In this document: one piece after another, positions 39,102 to 47,655 of the stretch
How positions within the stretch are numbered: the stretch's first letter is position 1
How the letters are laid out: every line of letters starts with the position of its first letter
Assembly: GCA_028709605.1 (NCBI GenBank)
Contig: JAQVWR010000009.1
Location: forward strand, 1 to 57,998
DNA from: Proteiniphilum sp.
GTDB lineage: Bacteria > Bacteroidota > Bacteroidia > Bacteroidales > Dysgonomonadaceae
Reading direction: 5' to 3'
DNA: 57,998 nt
Made by a program: the position numbers and the translations under genes
The notes under the pieces: generated by a model
Database searches by the model: none
What the model saw: the letters and a program-made list of their open reading frames with translations, nothing else
What the model was told of the DNA's origin: nothing

Positions 39102-39689
39102 TTACCCGTAAATATGGCTGATGGGAATTGACTGGGCGTCATCGATGTCGAGCATGGCGTTGATCAGCAGGATGCGGTCGTAGCGGTGCAGCTCCTCTGC
39201 CCGTATCTCTTTTTCGGAGACTCTTCTTTCCCGCAACAGCTGTTGTCTTTTGGTGCCGTTGAGGAGGAAGCTGCTGGGCGTGTAATATCGGTCATTCTGT
39301 TGCAGCACCACGTTGCTGTAGGAGGTGTCGGTGATTTGCCCGTCGCGGACAATCAGGATCTCGTCGCAGTTGCCTTTTTGCTGGAGCAGCGTTTCCAGCG
39401 CTGTACGGTCGGCATATTTATACGCATAATCGGGGGAGGCTTCCACTAATCGGAGGGATCGTACCTCTTTGGGTCGGTAGGGGAGAAATTCCATCAATTC
39501 AATCTTACTGTCATAAAGGATGCGCCACTTCACTTTTCCATGGGTAAGATGCGGTGGCAGGAGCGCACTGGGGTGGGGCAGCAGCGGGACGGTGAAGCCG
39601 TGGTGTGCGGCGGTGAGGCACATCCGTTCGCGGTGTGCTTCCGGGTTTTGCGGTATGCCGTTGAGAATACAGATGGATTCCAGAAACAT
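39102..39689 (-). CDS. pabC: Aminotransferase class IV, probable aminodeoxychorismate lyase
   Basis: A 195-residue PLP-dependent fold IV enzyme, shorter than the usual 270 or so but typical for the compact Bacteroidota form. The likely PLP lysine is in YAYKYADRT, and GQITDTSYSNVV carries the phosphate-cup residues. It lies 3 bp after pabB on the same strand, so the expected reaction is 4-amino-4-deoxychorismate to p-aminobenzoate plus pyruvate, for folate. A general branched-chain or D-amino acid transaminase is less likely because of length and context. Confidence 0.85.
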   Translation of the reverse strand: MFLESICILNGIPQNPEAHRERMCLTAAHHGFTVPLLPHPSALLPPHLTHGKVKWRILYDSKIELMEFLPYRPKEVRSLRLVEASPDYAYKYADRTALETLLQQKGNCDEILIVRDGQITDTSYSNVVLQQNDRYYTPSSFLLNGTKRQQLLRERRVSEKEIRAEELHRYDRILLINAMLDIDDAQSIPISHIYG

Positions 39690-39692
39690 GGC

Positions 39693-40673
39693 TTACGAAG
39701 GTTGAAAAGGCAGGTATACTTTCTGAATTGCCTCCCGGTACTCGCTAAGGCAGTTACTGGCGGCGGTGATGCCGCCGCCGCTGCGGAAGTAGAGGCTATT
39801 GCCCTGCTGTTCGATCAGCCTGATCAGCACAAAGGTGTTGAGTGTGCAGCCGTCATAATAACCCGCCACGCCGGTATAGTATCCGCGTGGCTCCTCTTCG
39901 GCAACACGGATCAGACGGAGCGTGGCTTCCTTGGGTGCTCCGGAAACGGAGCCTGCCGGCAGCAGCGCAAAAAAAAGTGTTCCCAGTTGTTCCCGGTAAT
40001 CGGGCGGAAGAGTTCCTTCAATCTCGGAGCTTATCTGCAGGATGCTCCCGCGGTTGGTCTCCAGTCTCTCCACATAGCGGAAACGGTTCACTCTCACCTC
40101 CTTGGCAATGCGGCTCAGGTCGTTGCGCAGCAGGTCGACGATGGTGTTCTGCTCAGCCGTCTCCTTCGGATCGCTCAGGATGATCTCCCGTGCCCCGGGT
40201 ATGGAGGCGTCAATGGTGCCTTTCATCGGGAAGGTGGCGATGCGGCCACCGCTCATGGTGACGAAGCTCTCCGGGGAGAAGCAGACCAGTCTCCCGGGAA
40301 TATAGAGCCGGTAGCGGGCTCTGCTGTAGTGAAAAATATCCTGTAGCGTGAGGGAGCTCTGCACGGGTGTTTTAATGGTGAGGTTGGTGAGGTAGGAGTC
40401 GCCGCGGCTCAGCCCTTGCATCACTTTACCGAAGCGCTCGCGGTAGATATGATATGCTTCCGGCTCCGCCTTGAAATGAAACGGCGGGATCTCTTCTGTC
40501 TGTGCGGGGGCGTTGCTCTGCCCCCCGATATCGAAGAGCACTACCTGTTGTGACAGGGGATAGGGAAGAAAGAACCCTTCCTCACCCTCAAACTGCAACC
40601 CGAAGAGAAAAGGGATTCCCTTTCTCCCCGCTTCATCCATTTTTCTTCTGATCTCCTCTCTTTCGTAAAACAT
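39693..40673 (-). CDS. pabB: Aminodeoxychorismate synthase component I
   Basis: A 326-residue chorismate-binding enzyme. The ATG at 40673 (MFYEREEIRRKMDEAG) gives the compact PabB form. The frame stays open far upstream, across the intergenic region and antisense to leuA, but that extension is not protein-like. Chorismate-site motifs are PMKGTIDA, DLLRNDLSRIA and the SVSGAPKEAT stretch near the C-terminus. No glutamine amidotransferase (pabA) gene is nearby, so it must be encoded elsewhere, for example shared with trpG. Confidence 0.93.
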   Translation of the reverse strand: MFYEREEIRRKMDEAGRKGIPFLFGLQFEGEEGFFLPYPLSQQVVLFDIGGQSNAPAQTEEIPPFHFKAEPEAYHIYRERFGKVMQGLSRGDSYLTNLTIKTPVQSSLTLQDIFHYSRARYRLYIPGRLVCFSPESFVTMSGGRIATFPMKGTIDASIPGAREIILSDPKETAEQNTIVDLLRNDLSRIAKEVRVNRFRYVERLETNRGSILQISSEIEGTLPPDYREQLGTLFFALLPAGSVSGAPKEATLRLIRVAEEEPRGYYTGVAGYYDGCTLNTFVLIRLIEQQGNSLYFRSGGGITAASNCLSEYREAIQKVYLPFQPS

Positions 40674-40953
40674 GCTGCAAAAATAATCGAAATATGATGA
40701 AAAGAATGTGTTTTGCAGAAAATTGCCATAGTAAGCCTTATTGATCTCTCTTCTGTGTGTTGAATTTGTTTTTTTGACGAAACAAAAAGCGTATTTTCTG
40801 ACGCATTCATTTTTTAATTGGCTGATATTGAAGTGATGAGGTAAGAAACTGATTGAGTGAGAGGTATAATGACTGTTTTTGTGATAAATGATAAGGAAAA
40901 AGTACTTCTGCTTGTCAAAATGTAAATTATTATGCAAATAAATCGCTAAATAT

Positions 40954-40984
40954 TTTGCGGGTTCAAATATTTGCATTTCCTTTG
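40954..40984 (+). promoter_or_regulatory. Promoter of the leu-ilv operon
   Basis: TTTG (40954-40957), 19 nt, then TTCCTTTG (40977-40984), one mismatch from TAnnTTTG. Transcription should start near 40991, about 26 nt before the leader peptide ATG. Confidence 0.65.
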
Positions 40985-41016
40985 CATTCATTAAGCAAAA
41001 AAACTGAAACGATCGT

Positions 41017-41079
41017 ATGGTTCGCAGTATTGATATTCTAGTCATTTCTATTCTACTTCTGGAGAACTTCGGAGGGTGA
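41017..41079 (+). CDS. Branched-chain amino acid leader peptide
   Basis: A 20-codon open frame, MVRSIDILVISILLLENFGG, ending in TGA. Ten of its residues are Ile, Val or Leu, concentrated in codons 5-15 (five of them in the run ISILLL). Composition, position (108 nt before leuA, directly before a terminator) and the overlap of its stop codon with the antiterminator segment match the design of enterobacterial ilv and leu leader peptides. Its expected job is to make the ribosome stall when charged Leu, Ile or Val tRNA is scarce. The start is preceded by an A-rich stretch rather than a Shine-Dalgarno sequence, as is usual in this phylum. It is too short to be found by standard gene callers. Confidence 0.8.
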   Translation: MVRSIDILVISILLLENFGG

Positions 41080-41160
41080 GACTGGCATATCATATCGCAT
41101 ACTGATATAGACATAAAAAATAAGATGACCTTTCTCACCCGGTGAGAAAGGTTTTTTTTT
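41074..41160 (+). terminator. leuA transcription attenuator
   Basis: Terminator form: ACCTTTCTCAC (41128-41138) pairs perfectly with GTGAGAAAGGT (41142-41152), loop of 3, followed by nine Ts (41152-41160). Alternative form: GGGTGAGA (41074-41081), which overlaps the leader stop codon, can pair with TCTCACCC (41133-41140) and break the terminator. A pause-type hairpin ATATCA/TGATAT lies between them (41087-41108). A ribosome reaching the stop codon would cover the antiterminator strand and allow termination. Confidence 0.85.
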
Positions 41161-41186
41161 AGGATACGACAAACAAAAGAGCAATC

Positions 41187-42671
41187 ATGGAGCGCATTTA
41201 TGTATTTGATACTACTTTGAGAGACGGAGAGCAGGTTCCCGGCTGTCAGCTCAATACGATAGAGAAGATTCAGATCGCGCAGGCGCTGGAGCTGCTGGGC
41301 GTGGATGTGATCGAAGCGGGATTCCCGATATCCAGTCCCGGTGATTTCAATTCGGTAGTGGAGATCTCTAAGGCGGTGACCTGGCCTACCATCTGTGCTC
41401 TTACCCGCGCCGTGGAGAAGGATATCGAGGTGGCGGCCGAGTCGCTGAAATATGCTAAGAGGAAAAGAATCCATACCGGCATTGGCACCTCCGACAGTCA
41501 TATCAAGTATAAGTTCAATTCCAACCGCGAGGAAATCATTGAGTGGGCGGTGAAGGCAGTGAAGTATGCCCGTCGTTTTGTCGATGATGTGGAGTTCTAT
41601 GCCGAGGATGCCGGACGCACCGACAACGAATACCTGGCCCGCGTGGTGCAGGCGGTGGTGAACGCGGGAGCCACCGTGGTGAACATTCCCGACACCACGG
41701 GCTACTGCTTCCCGGACGATTACGGAGCAAAGATCAGATATCTGTCCGACCATGTGGATATGAAGGAGGCGATCCTCTCTACCCACTGTCACCAGGACCT
41801 GGGGATGGCCACAGCCAACACCCTCTCGGGCGTGATCAACGGTGCCCGTCAAGTGGAGGTAACCATCAACGGCATCGGCGAGCGGGCCGGGAACACCTCT
41901 CTCGAGGAGGTGGTGATGGCACTCAAGAGTCACGGAGAGCGCGGCTTCGACACGAACATCAACACTCCGCATATCTACTCCACCAGCCGTATGGTTTCCA
42001 GCCTGATGAACATGCCGGTGCAGCCCAACAAGGCGATTGTGGGACGCAATGCCTTCGCCCACTCCTCGGGAATCCACCAGGACGGAGTGCTGAAGAACGT
42101 GGAGACCTATGAGATCATCAATCCACGGGATGTGGGCATCGACGACAATGCCATCCTGCTGACGGCACGCAGTGGCCGCGCTGCGCTGAAGAACCGTCTC
42201 GCGCTGCTGGGTGTGAAGCTGGAGTTGGAGGAGCTGGACAAGGTGTACCAGCAGTTTCTTGAGTTCGCCGACAAAAAGAAGAACGTGAACGACGATGATA
42301 TTCTGATGCTGGTAGGTAAGGAGTCGCGTCTGCACCGCATCAAGGTGGAGTACTTGCAGGTGATTTGCGGCATCGGCGTGCGTGATGTGGCCAGCATTTG
42401 CCTCAATATCTCCGGGGAGCGTTTCGAGGCTACGGCCAGTGGCAACGGACCTGTGGATGCAGCCATCCGTGCGGTGAAAAATATCATCAGGCGAAAGATT
42501 AAGATCCAGGAGTTCCTGATCCAGGCCATCGACCATGGCAGCGACGATGTAGGGAAGGTTCATATGCAGGTGGAACACAACGGGGTGCTCTACTACGGTT
42601 TCTCGGCCAACACCGATATTGTGGCGGCTTCAGTGGAGGCGTTCATCGACGCAGTGAATAAGTTCGGGTGA
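41187..42671 (+). CDS. leuA: 2-isopropylmalate synthase
   Basis: A 494-residue enzyme for the first committed step of leucine synthesis: acetyl-CoA plus 2-oxoisovalerate to 2-isopropylmalate. The N-terminal TIM barrel shows [16 protein letters not shown] and the metal-binding HxH in [14 protein letters not shown]. The region after [18 protein letters not shown] leads to the C-terminal LeuA regulatory (leucine-binding) domain, about residues 385-494, so feedback inhibition by Leu is likely. The gene is 27 bp past the attenuator T-run. Its stop is followed by two heptad-repeat tracts. Confidence 0.96.
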   Translation: MERIYVFDTTLRDGEQVPGCQLNTIEKIQIAQALELLGVDVIEAGFPISSPGDFNSVVEISKAVTWPTICALTRAVEKDIEVAAESLKYAKRKRIHTGIGTSDSHIKYKFNSNREEIIEWAVKAVKYARRFVDDVEFYAEDAGRTDNEYLARVVQAVVNAGATVVNIPDTTGYCFPDDYGAKIRYLSDHVDMKEAILSTHCHQDLGMATANTLSGVINGARQVEVTINGIGERAGNTSLEEVVMALKSHGERGFDTNINTPHIYSTSRMVSSLMNMPVQPNKAIVGRNAFAHSSGIHQDGVLKNVETYEIINPRDVGIDDNAILLTARSGRAALKNRLALLGVKLELEELDKVYQQFLEFADKKKNVNDDDILMLVGKESRLHRIKVEYLQVICGIGVRDVASICLNISGERFEATASGNGPVDAAIRAVKNIIRRKIKIQEFLIQAIDHGSDDVGKVHMQVEHNGVLYYGFSANTDIVAASVEAFIDAVNKFG

Positions 42672-42674
42672 AAA

Positions 42675-42695
42675 AGCTGTCAGCTGTCAGCTTTG
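42675..42695. repeat. Heptad repeat tract 1 after leuA
   Basis: AGCTGTCAGCTGTCAGCTTT: three AGCTNTC-type units with 7-nt spacing, starting 3 nt after the leuA stop. Confidence 0.75.
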
Positions 42696-42732
42696 GAAGT
42701 GGACGCTTGGCAAGGGCAGCGGTTAGGGAATC

Positions 42733-42755
42733 TGCAGTCAGCGCTCAGCAGTAAG
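42733..42755. repeat. Heptad repeat tract 2 before leuC
   Basis: GCAGTCA, GCGCTCA, GCAGTAA, GC: a second tract in the same leuA-leuC gap, in the same direction as the first, separated by 37 nt of non-repeated sequence. Confidence 0.7.
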
Positions 42756-42789
42756 CAAGAATAGTAATAACAAATCATATAAATGATAA

Positions 42790-44172
42790 ATGAAGACTCT
42801 TTTCGATAAAATCTGGGATGCGCACGTGGTGACTTCCGTGGAGGATGGACCCACACAGTTGTATATTGACAGGCATCTCTGTCACGAGGTGACTAGTCCC
42901 CAGGCGTTTGCCGGCCTCAGAGCTCGCGGGTTACGGGTGTTTCGTCCGGAGCAGACTACGCTCACGGCCGACCATAACATCCCTACGATGGGACAGGATC
43001 AGCCCATCCGCGATCAGATCTCACGCTTTCAGGTGGACACACTGGCTCGGAACGCACGCGACTTTCATCTCACCTACTACGGACTCAACAACCCGAAGAA
43101 CGGGATCGTTCATGTGATCGGCCCTGAGAACGGGTATACACAGCCGGGGATGACCATCGTCTGTGGCGATAGCCACACCTCTACACATGGTGCCTTCGGG
43201 GCGATCGCCTTTGGCATCGGCACCAGCGAGGTGGAGATGGTGCTGGCTTCACAGTGCATCCTGCAGACACGCCCCAAAACCATGCGGATCAACTTCGAAG
43301 GGAAGCTCAACGAACATGTCGGTGCCAAGGATATGGCGCTCTTCATGATCGCCCGGCTCACCACCGGCGGTGCCACGGGTTATTTCGTGGAGTATGCCGG
43401 AGAGGCGGTGCGCAACCTCACCATGGAGGAGCGGATGACGCTCTGCAACCTGAGCATAGAGATGGGTGCCCGCGGCGGACTGGTGGCGCCCGATGAGACC
43501 ACCTTCAACTACATCCGCGGCCGTGAGTTTGCGCCGAAAGGTGAGCGGTGGAAGGAGGCGATGGCTTACTGGCAGACGCTCCACACCGATGAGGGGGCGC
43601 TCTTCGACAAGGAGGTGACCTTCGACGTGTCGCAGATCAAGCCGATGATCACCTACGGCACCAACCCCGGCATGGGGATGCCGATCGACGGCACCATCCC
43701 GCAGTTGGACGATATCGATGAGGCGGGGAAGATCTCTTTTGAGCGGTCGCTCCGCTATATGGGCTTTGAACCGGGTGAGAAGCTGGAGGGGAAGCTGATC
43801 GATTACGTCTTCCTGGGCAGCTGCACCAACGGACGCATTGAGGACTTCCGCGTTTTTGCGGGTTATGTGAAGGGCAAGAAAAAAGCCGACCATGTGACTG
43901 CCTGGCTGGTGCCCGGCAGCTGGCAGGTGCGCAAGCAGATCGAGGCGGAGGGACTGGACCGGATCCTGGAAGAGGCTGGCTTTGCCCTTCGTCAGCCCGG
44001 ATGCTCTGCCTGCCTGGCGATGAACGATGACAAGATCCCCGCCGGGATGTACGCTGTCTCTACCTCGAACCGCAACTTCGAAGGACGTCAGGGCCCGGGA
44101 GCCAGAACAATACTGGCAAGCCCCCTCGTGGCGGCTGCCGCGGCAGTGAATGGTAAGATCACACAACCATAA
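42790..44172 (+). CDS. leuC: 3-isopropylmalate dehydratase large subunit
   Basis: A 460-residue aconitase-family subunit that isomerises 2- to 3-isopropylmalate with LeuD. The [4Fe-4S] ligands are visible in [13 protein letters not shown] and [33 protein letters not shown] is the substrate-region block. The length is typical. If leuA2 makes citramalate, LeuCD would also serve the isoleucine route. Confidence 0.97.
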   Translation: MKTLFDKIWDAHVVTSVEDGPTQLYIDRHLCHEVTSPQAFAGLRARGLRVFRPEQTTLTADHNIPTMGQDQPIRDQISRFQVDTLARNARDFHLTYYGLNNPKNGIVHVIGPENGYTQPGMTIVCGDSHTSTHGAFGAIAFGIGTSEVEMVLASQCILQTRPKTMRINFEGKLNEHVGAKDMALFMIARLTTGGATGYFVEYAGEAVRNLTMEERMTLCNLSIEMGARGGLVAPDETTFNYIRGREFAPKGERWKEAMAYWQTLHTDEGALFDKEVTFDVSQIKPMITYGTNPGMGMPIDGTIPQLDDIDEAGKISFERSLRYMGFEPGEKLEGKLIDYVFLGSCTNGRIEDFRVFAGYVKGKKKADHVTAWLVPGSWQVRKQIEAEGLDRILEEAGFALRQPGCSACLAMNDDKIPAGMYAVSTSNRNFEGRQGPGARTILASPLVAAAAAVNGKITQP

Positions 44173-44175
44173 GAA

Positions 44176-44212
44176 AGCGGTCAGTTATCAGCGATCAGCT
44201 TTCAGCTTTCAG
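44176..44212. repeat. Heptad repeat array after leuC
   Basis: GCGGTCA, GTTATCA, GCGATCA, GCTTTCA, GCTTTCA, G: five full units in the same direction, starting 4 nt after the stop. The TCA positions are constant and the second to fourth bases vary. Confidence 0.85.
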
Positions 44213-44235
44213 AAATAAAAAATCAGCAAGTAAAA

Positions 44236-44832
44236 ATGGAAAAATTTCAGACAATCATCTCTACATATGTCCCCCTTCCGATCGAGAATGTGGACACCGA
44301 CCAGATCATCCCGGCCCGTTTTTTGAAGGCTACCACCTGCGACGGATTCGGAGATAACCTCTTCGCTGACTGGCGGTACGACAAGGAGGGCCATCCTAAG
44401 CCGGACTTTGTGCTGAACAATCCCGCCTTCAAGGGACAGGTGCTGGTGGCGGGCAAGAACTTCGGCAGCGGCAGCAGCCGCGAGCATGCCGCCTGGGCCA
44501 TCGCCGGATACGGATTCAGGGTGGTGGTGTCGAGCTTCTTCGCCGACATCTTCCGCAACAATGCGCTCAACAATGGCATCCTGCCGGTAGTGGTGAGCGA
44601 AAGCTTTCTGAGCGGGCTCTTTGATGCATCGAAAGCCGACCCACAGGCTACCGTTACAATCAACCTGGAAGAGCAGACCATCACCAGCAACGTTACCGGC
44701 AGCAGTGAGCGGTTCGAGATTAACCCCTACAAGAAGAAGTGTCTGCTGAAGGGTCTCGACGACATCGATTTTCTCCTTTCCAACAGAAACAAGATTGAGA
44801 CATATGAACAGCGACGTCCGTTTGCCTACTAA
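44236..44832 (+). CDS. leuD: 3-isopropylmalate dehydratase small subunit
   Basis: The 198-residue swivel subunit partner of LeuC. Characteristic blocks are [15 protein letters not shown] and [20 protein letters not shown]. It has the normal length. leuA2 starts 19 bp after its stop, the only long-gene junction of the leu part without heptad repeats. Confidence 0.97.
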   Translation: MEKFQTIISTYVPLPIENVDTDQIIPARFLKATTCDGFGDNLFADWRYDKEGHPKPDFVLNNPAFKGQVLVAGKNFGSGSSREHAAWAIAGYGFRVVVSSFFADIFRNNALNNGILPVVVSESFLSGLFDASKADPQATVTINLEEQTITSNVTGSSERFEINPYKKKCLLKGLDDIDFLLSNRNKIETYEQRRPFAY

Positions 44833-44851
44833 CAGATTTTGGGGGGAAGAT

Positions 44852-46402
44852 ATGAGAAGGATAGAGATCATGGATACCACGCTCCGCGACGGGGAGCAGA
44901 CTTCCGGAGTCTCGTTCGTGGCCCAGGAGAAGGTGAGCATCGTGAGTCTCCTGCTGGAAGAGCTGAAGGTGGACCGCGTGGAGATCGCCTCGGCTCGTGT
45001 CTCGGAGGGCGAGTTTCGTGCCGTCCAGAAGATGGTGCAGTGGGCTACTGCCCATGGCTACCTGGACCGGCTGGAGGTGCTTGGCTTCGTGGATGGCGGC
45101 CCCTCGCTGGAGTGGATCGCCAACGCCGGCTGCCGGGTGGTAAACCTGCTCTGCAAGGGGTCGCTGAAACACTGTACCTGGCAGTTGCGCAAGACGGCGG
45201 AGGAGCATCTGGCGGATGTGAAGAAGACTATTGCCCTCGCAATGGAGAAGGGCATGACGGTGAACCTTTACCTCGAGGACTGGTCCAACGGGATGCGCGA
45301 CTCGAAAGAATATGTGTTTCGGATGATGGATGGACTGCAGGAAGAACCGGTGACCCGCTTTATGCTACCCGATACGCTGGGTGTGCTCAACCCCGATCAG
45401 ACCTATCGCTTCTGCAGCGAGATGATCGATCGTTACCCGGCGTTGCATTTCGACTTTCATGCACACAACGACTATGACCTGGCGGTAGCCAACGTTTATA
45501 ACGCCATCAAGGCGGGAGTCAAGGGGGTGCATGTGACGGTGAACGGCTTGGGCGAACGTGCCGGCAATGCGCCGCTCACCAGCGTGGTGGCCCTGATCCA
45601 TGATCATATGGGACTGGAGACGGGGGTGGAGGAGTCGCACCTCTACAACGTGAGTAAGGTGGTGGAGACCTACTCGGGCGTACGGATTCCGAAGAACCGA
45701 CCCATCATCGGCGACAATGTCTTCACACAGGTAGCAGGCGTTCATGCCGACGGCGATAAGAAGAAGGAACTCTACTACAATGACCTGATGCCGGAGCGGT
45801 TTGGCCGCTTTCGCGAGTATGCCCTGGGCAAGAACGCAGGCAGATCGAATATCGTCAAGAATCTGGAGGCACTGGGCATCGAGCTCGATGACGAGTCGAC
45901 CCGCAAAGTGACTGACCGCATCATTGCGCTGGGCGACAAAAAGGAGATCGTGAGCCTGGACGAGCTGCCTTACATTGTCTCCGACGTACTGAAGAACGGC
46001 CTCGAAAACAAGGATATTGAGATGCTGAACTACTCGCTCACGCTGACCGACGGATTGCGTCCTACGGCCACAGTAAAACTCTCAATCAAGGGAGAGGTGT
46101 ATCAGGAGTCGGCTGCCGGTGACGGTCAGTACCACGCTTTTTCAAAAGCAATGTACAAGATCTACCGACGACTGAACAAGCCGACACCGGAGCTGATTGA
46201 CTACGAGGTGGTGATCCCGCCGGGGGGAAAGACCAATGCTTATGTGCAGACGGTGATCACCTGGAAGTTCGACGGGAAAGTGTTCAAGACACGTGCGCTG
46301 GATATCGACCAGACGGTGGCAGCCATCAAGGCAACAATGAAGATGCTTAATATGATTGAGAACGGAAATATTCCGAATATGAGTTATTTACAGCTGCCGT
46401 AG
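44852..46402 (+). CDS. LeuA paralogue, possible citramalate synthase
   Basis: A 516-residue second member of the isopropylmalate/homocitrate/citramalate synthase family, with [19 protein letters not shown], the metal motif HFDFHAHNDYDLAVANVY and a C-terminal LeuA-dimer regulatory domain. I start at the ATG at 44852, preceded by the purine-rich GGGGGGAAGA. The alternative ATGs at 44795 and 44804 lie inside leuD. It is clearly diverged from the leuA of this operon. A CimA role (pyruvate plus acetyl-CoA to citramalate, for Ile) would explain why two such genes share one leuCD, but sequence reading alone cannot separate CimA from a second LeuA. Confidence 0.9.
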   Translation: MRRIEIMDTTLRDGEQTSGVSFVAQEKVSIVSLLLEELKVDRVEIASARVSEGEFRAVQKMVQWATAHGYLDRLEVLGFVDGGPSLEWIANAGCRVVNLLCKGSLKHCTWQLRKTAEEHLADVKKTIALAMEKGMTVNLYLEDWSNGMRDSKEYVFRMMDGLQEEPVTRFMLPDTLGVLNPDQTYRFCSEMIDRYPALHFDFHAHNDYDLAVANVYNAIKAGVKGVHVTVNGLGERAGNAPLTSVVALIHDHMGLETGVEESHLYNVSKVVETYSGVRIPKNRPIIGDNVFTQVAGVHADGDKKKELYYNDLMPERFGRFREYALGKNAGRSNIVKNLEALGIELDDESTRKVTDRIIALGDKKEIVSLDELPYIVSDVLKNGLENKDIEMLNYSLTLTDGLRPTATVKLSIKGEVYQESAAGDGQYHAFSKAMYKIYRRLNKPTPELIDYEVVIPPGGKTNAYVQTVITWKFDGKVFKTRALDIDQTVAAIKATMKMLNMIENGNIPNMSYLQLP

Positions 46403-46410
46403 GTTATAGA

Positions 46411-46444
46411 GCAGTCAGCAGTCAGCGGTCAGCTTTCAGCTTGG
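46411..46444. repeat. Heptad repeat array after the leuA paralogue
   Basis: GCAGTCA, GCAGTCA, GCGGTCA, GCTTTCA, GCTTGG: four full units in the same direction, starting 8 nt after the stop. This is one of the most regular copies. Confidence 0.85.
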
Positions 46445-46486
46445 TAAACGGGGTGGGTAGAGAAAAAATAATAAACAATTCGTGAG

Positions 46487-47566
46487 ATGAATATAAATAT
46501 GGATTTAAAGATAGCAGTACTGGCGGGCGATGGCATAGGCCCGGAGATTATGGAACAGGCGCTGGCAGTGACCAGGGCCGTGTGCGCGAAGAAAGGACAC
46601 AAATTGTTGCTGAAGGAGGGGATCGTGGGAGCATGTGCCATCGATGCCACGGGAGACCCCTACCCGGAGGAGACACACCGCCTCTGCATGGAGAGCGATG
46701 CGGTGCTCTTTGGTGCCATCGGCGACCCGAAATATGACAATGACCCCAACGCGAAGGTGCGTCCCGAACAGGGGCTGCTGCGCATGCGCAAGCAGCTGGG
46801 GCTCTACGGCAACATCCGTCCCGTGATGACCTTCCCCTCGTTGATCCACAAGTCGCCCTTGCGGGCGGACCTGGTGGAGGGGGCTGACTTCATGTGCATC
46901 CGGGAGTTGACCGGCGGCCTGTATTTCGGACGGCCGCAGGGCAGGAGCGAGGACGGAAACACCGCCTTCGACACCTGCCTGTACACCCGTGAGGAGGTGG
47001 AACGGATCCTCCACCTGGCCTATAAGTTTGCCGGACAACGGCGCAAGAAGCTGACGGTGGTGGATAAGGCCAACGTGATCGCTACCTCCCGTCTCTGGCG
47101 CCAGATCGCCCAAGAGATCGCTCCCCAGTACCCCGACATCGAGACTGATTACCTCTTCGTGGATAACGCTGCCATGCGCATCATCCAGTGGCCGAAGAGT
47201 TTCGACGTACTGGTGACGGAGAATCTGTTCGGCGACATCCTTACTGATGAGGCTTCCGTGATCACCGGGTCGCTGGGATTGCTTCCCTCGGCATCGATCG
47301 GGGTGCACACCTCGCTTTTTGAACCCATTCACGGCTCCTATCCGCAGGCCACAGGGAAGAACATCGCTAACCCGTTGGCGATGATTCTCTCAGCTGCGTT
47401 GATGTTTGAGTATGGCTTCGGACTGATGGAGGAGGGTGCGATGATTCGTGAGGCGGTAAACGCGAGCCTTGAGAAGGGCATCGTTACCGAGGATATTGCC
47501 GACGGTGGAAAGGCTTACAGCACCCGTGAAGTTGGAAACTGGATCAGAGAGTTTATTGAGCGGTAA
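46487..47566 (+). CDS. leuB: 3-isopropylmalate dehydrogenase
   Basis: A 359-residue NAD-dependent enzyme that oxidatively decarboxylates 3-isopropylmalate. Motifs are [31 protein letters not shown], the substrate block [14 protein letters not shown] and [15 protein letters not shown]. The ATG at 46499 (four codons later) is an equally possible start. In Ile synthesis from citramalate the same enzyme could act on methylmalate. Confidence 0.96.
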   Translation: MNINMDLKIAVLAGDGIGPEIMEQALAVTRAVCAKKGHKLLLKEGIVGACAIDATGDPYPEETHRLCMESDAVLFGAIGDPKYDNDPNAKVRPEQGLLRMRKQLGLYGNIRPVMTFPSLIHKSPLRADLVEGADFMCIRELTGGLYFGRPQGRSEDGNTAFDTCLYTREEVERILHLAYKFAGQRRKKLTVVDKANVIATSRLWRQIAQEIAPQYPDIETDYLFVDNAAMRIIQWPKSFDVLVTENLFGDILTDEASVITGSLGLLPSASIGVHTSLFEPIHGSYPQATGKNIANPLAMILSAALMFEYGFGLMEEGAMIREAVNASLEKGIVTEDIADGGKAYSTREVGNWIREFIER

Positions 47567-47595
47567 GCGATCAGCTATCAGCAGTCAGCTTTCAG
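47567..47595. repeat. Heptad repeat array after leuB
   Basis: GCGATCA, GCTATCA, GCAGTCA, GCTTTCA, G: four full units beginning on the first base after the stop codon. Confidence 0.85.
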
Positions 47596-47655
47596 AGTAC
47601 TAACATATAAACGTCAGCAATCAATCTATTTTAATCTTCTTCAATCTCAACAAAA

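Larger units (their letters stand above)
40674..41186. other. 513-bp divergent region between pabB and leuA
   Basis: From about 40950 it holds the leuA promoter, leader peptide, pause hairpin and attenuator, annotated separately. 40674-40950 is AT-rich with no gene recognised. A TATTTTTG on the minus strand (40685-40678) is so near the pabB ATG that use of it would give a leaderless mRNA. Confidence 0.7.

Noticed and set aside
40678..40685. Promoter giving a leaderless pabB mRNA
   Set aside because: The -7 box match is real, but there is no -33 support and the start would fall on the ATG itself.
39693..42578. A 961-codon minus-strand open frame
   Set aside because: Only its last 326 codons (39693-40673) are protein-like (PabB). 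The rest runs through the leader region and antisense to leuA, where the plus strand encodes a clear enzyme.
43249..44166. A 305-codon minus-strand frame opposite leuC
   Set aside because: Shadow of leuC; no independent start signal or domain.
44176..44212. CRISPR-like array
   Set aside because: The repeats have a 7-nt period without long spacers, and no cas genes occur in the window.
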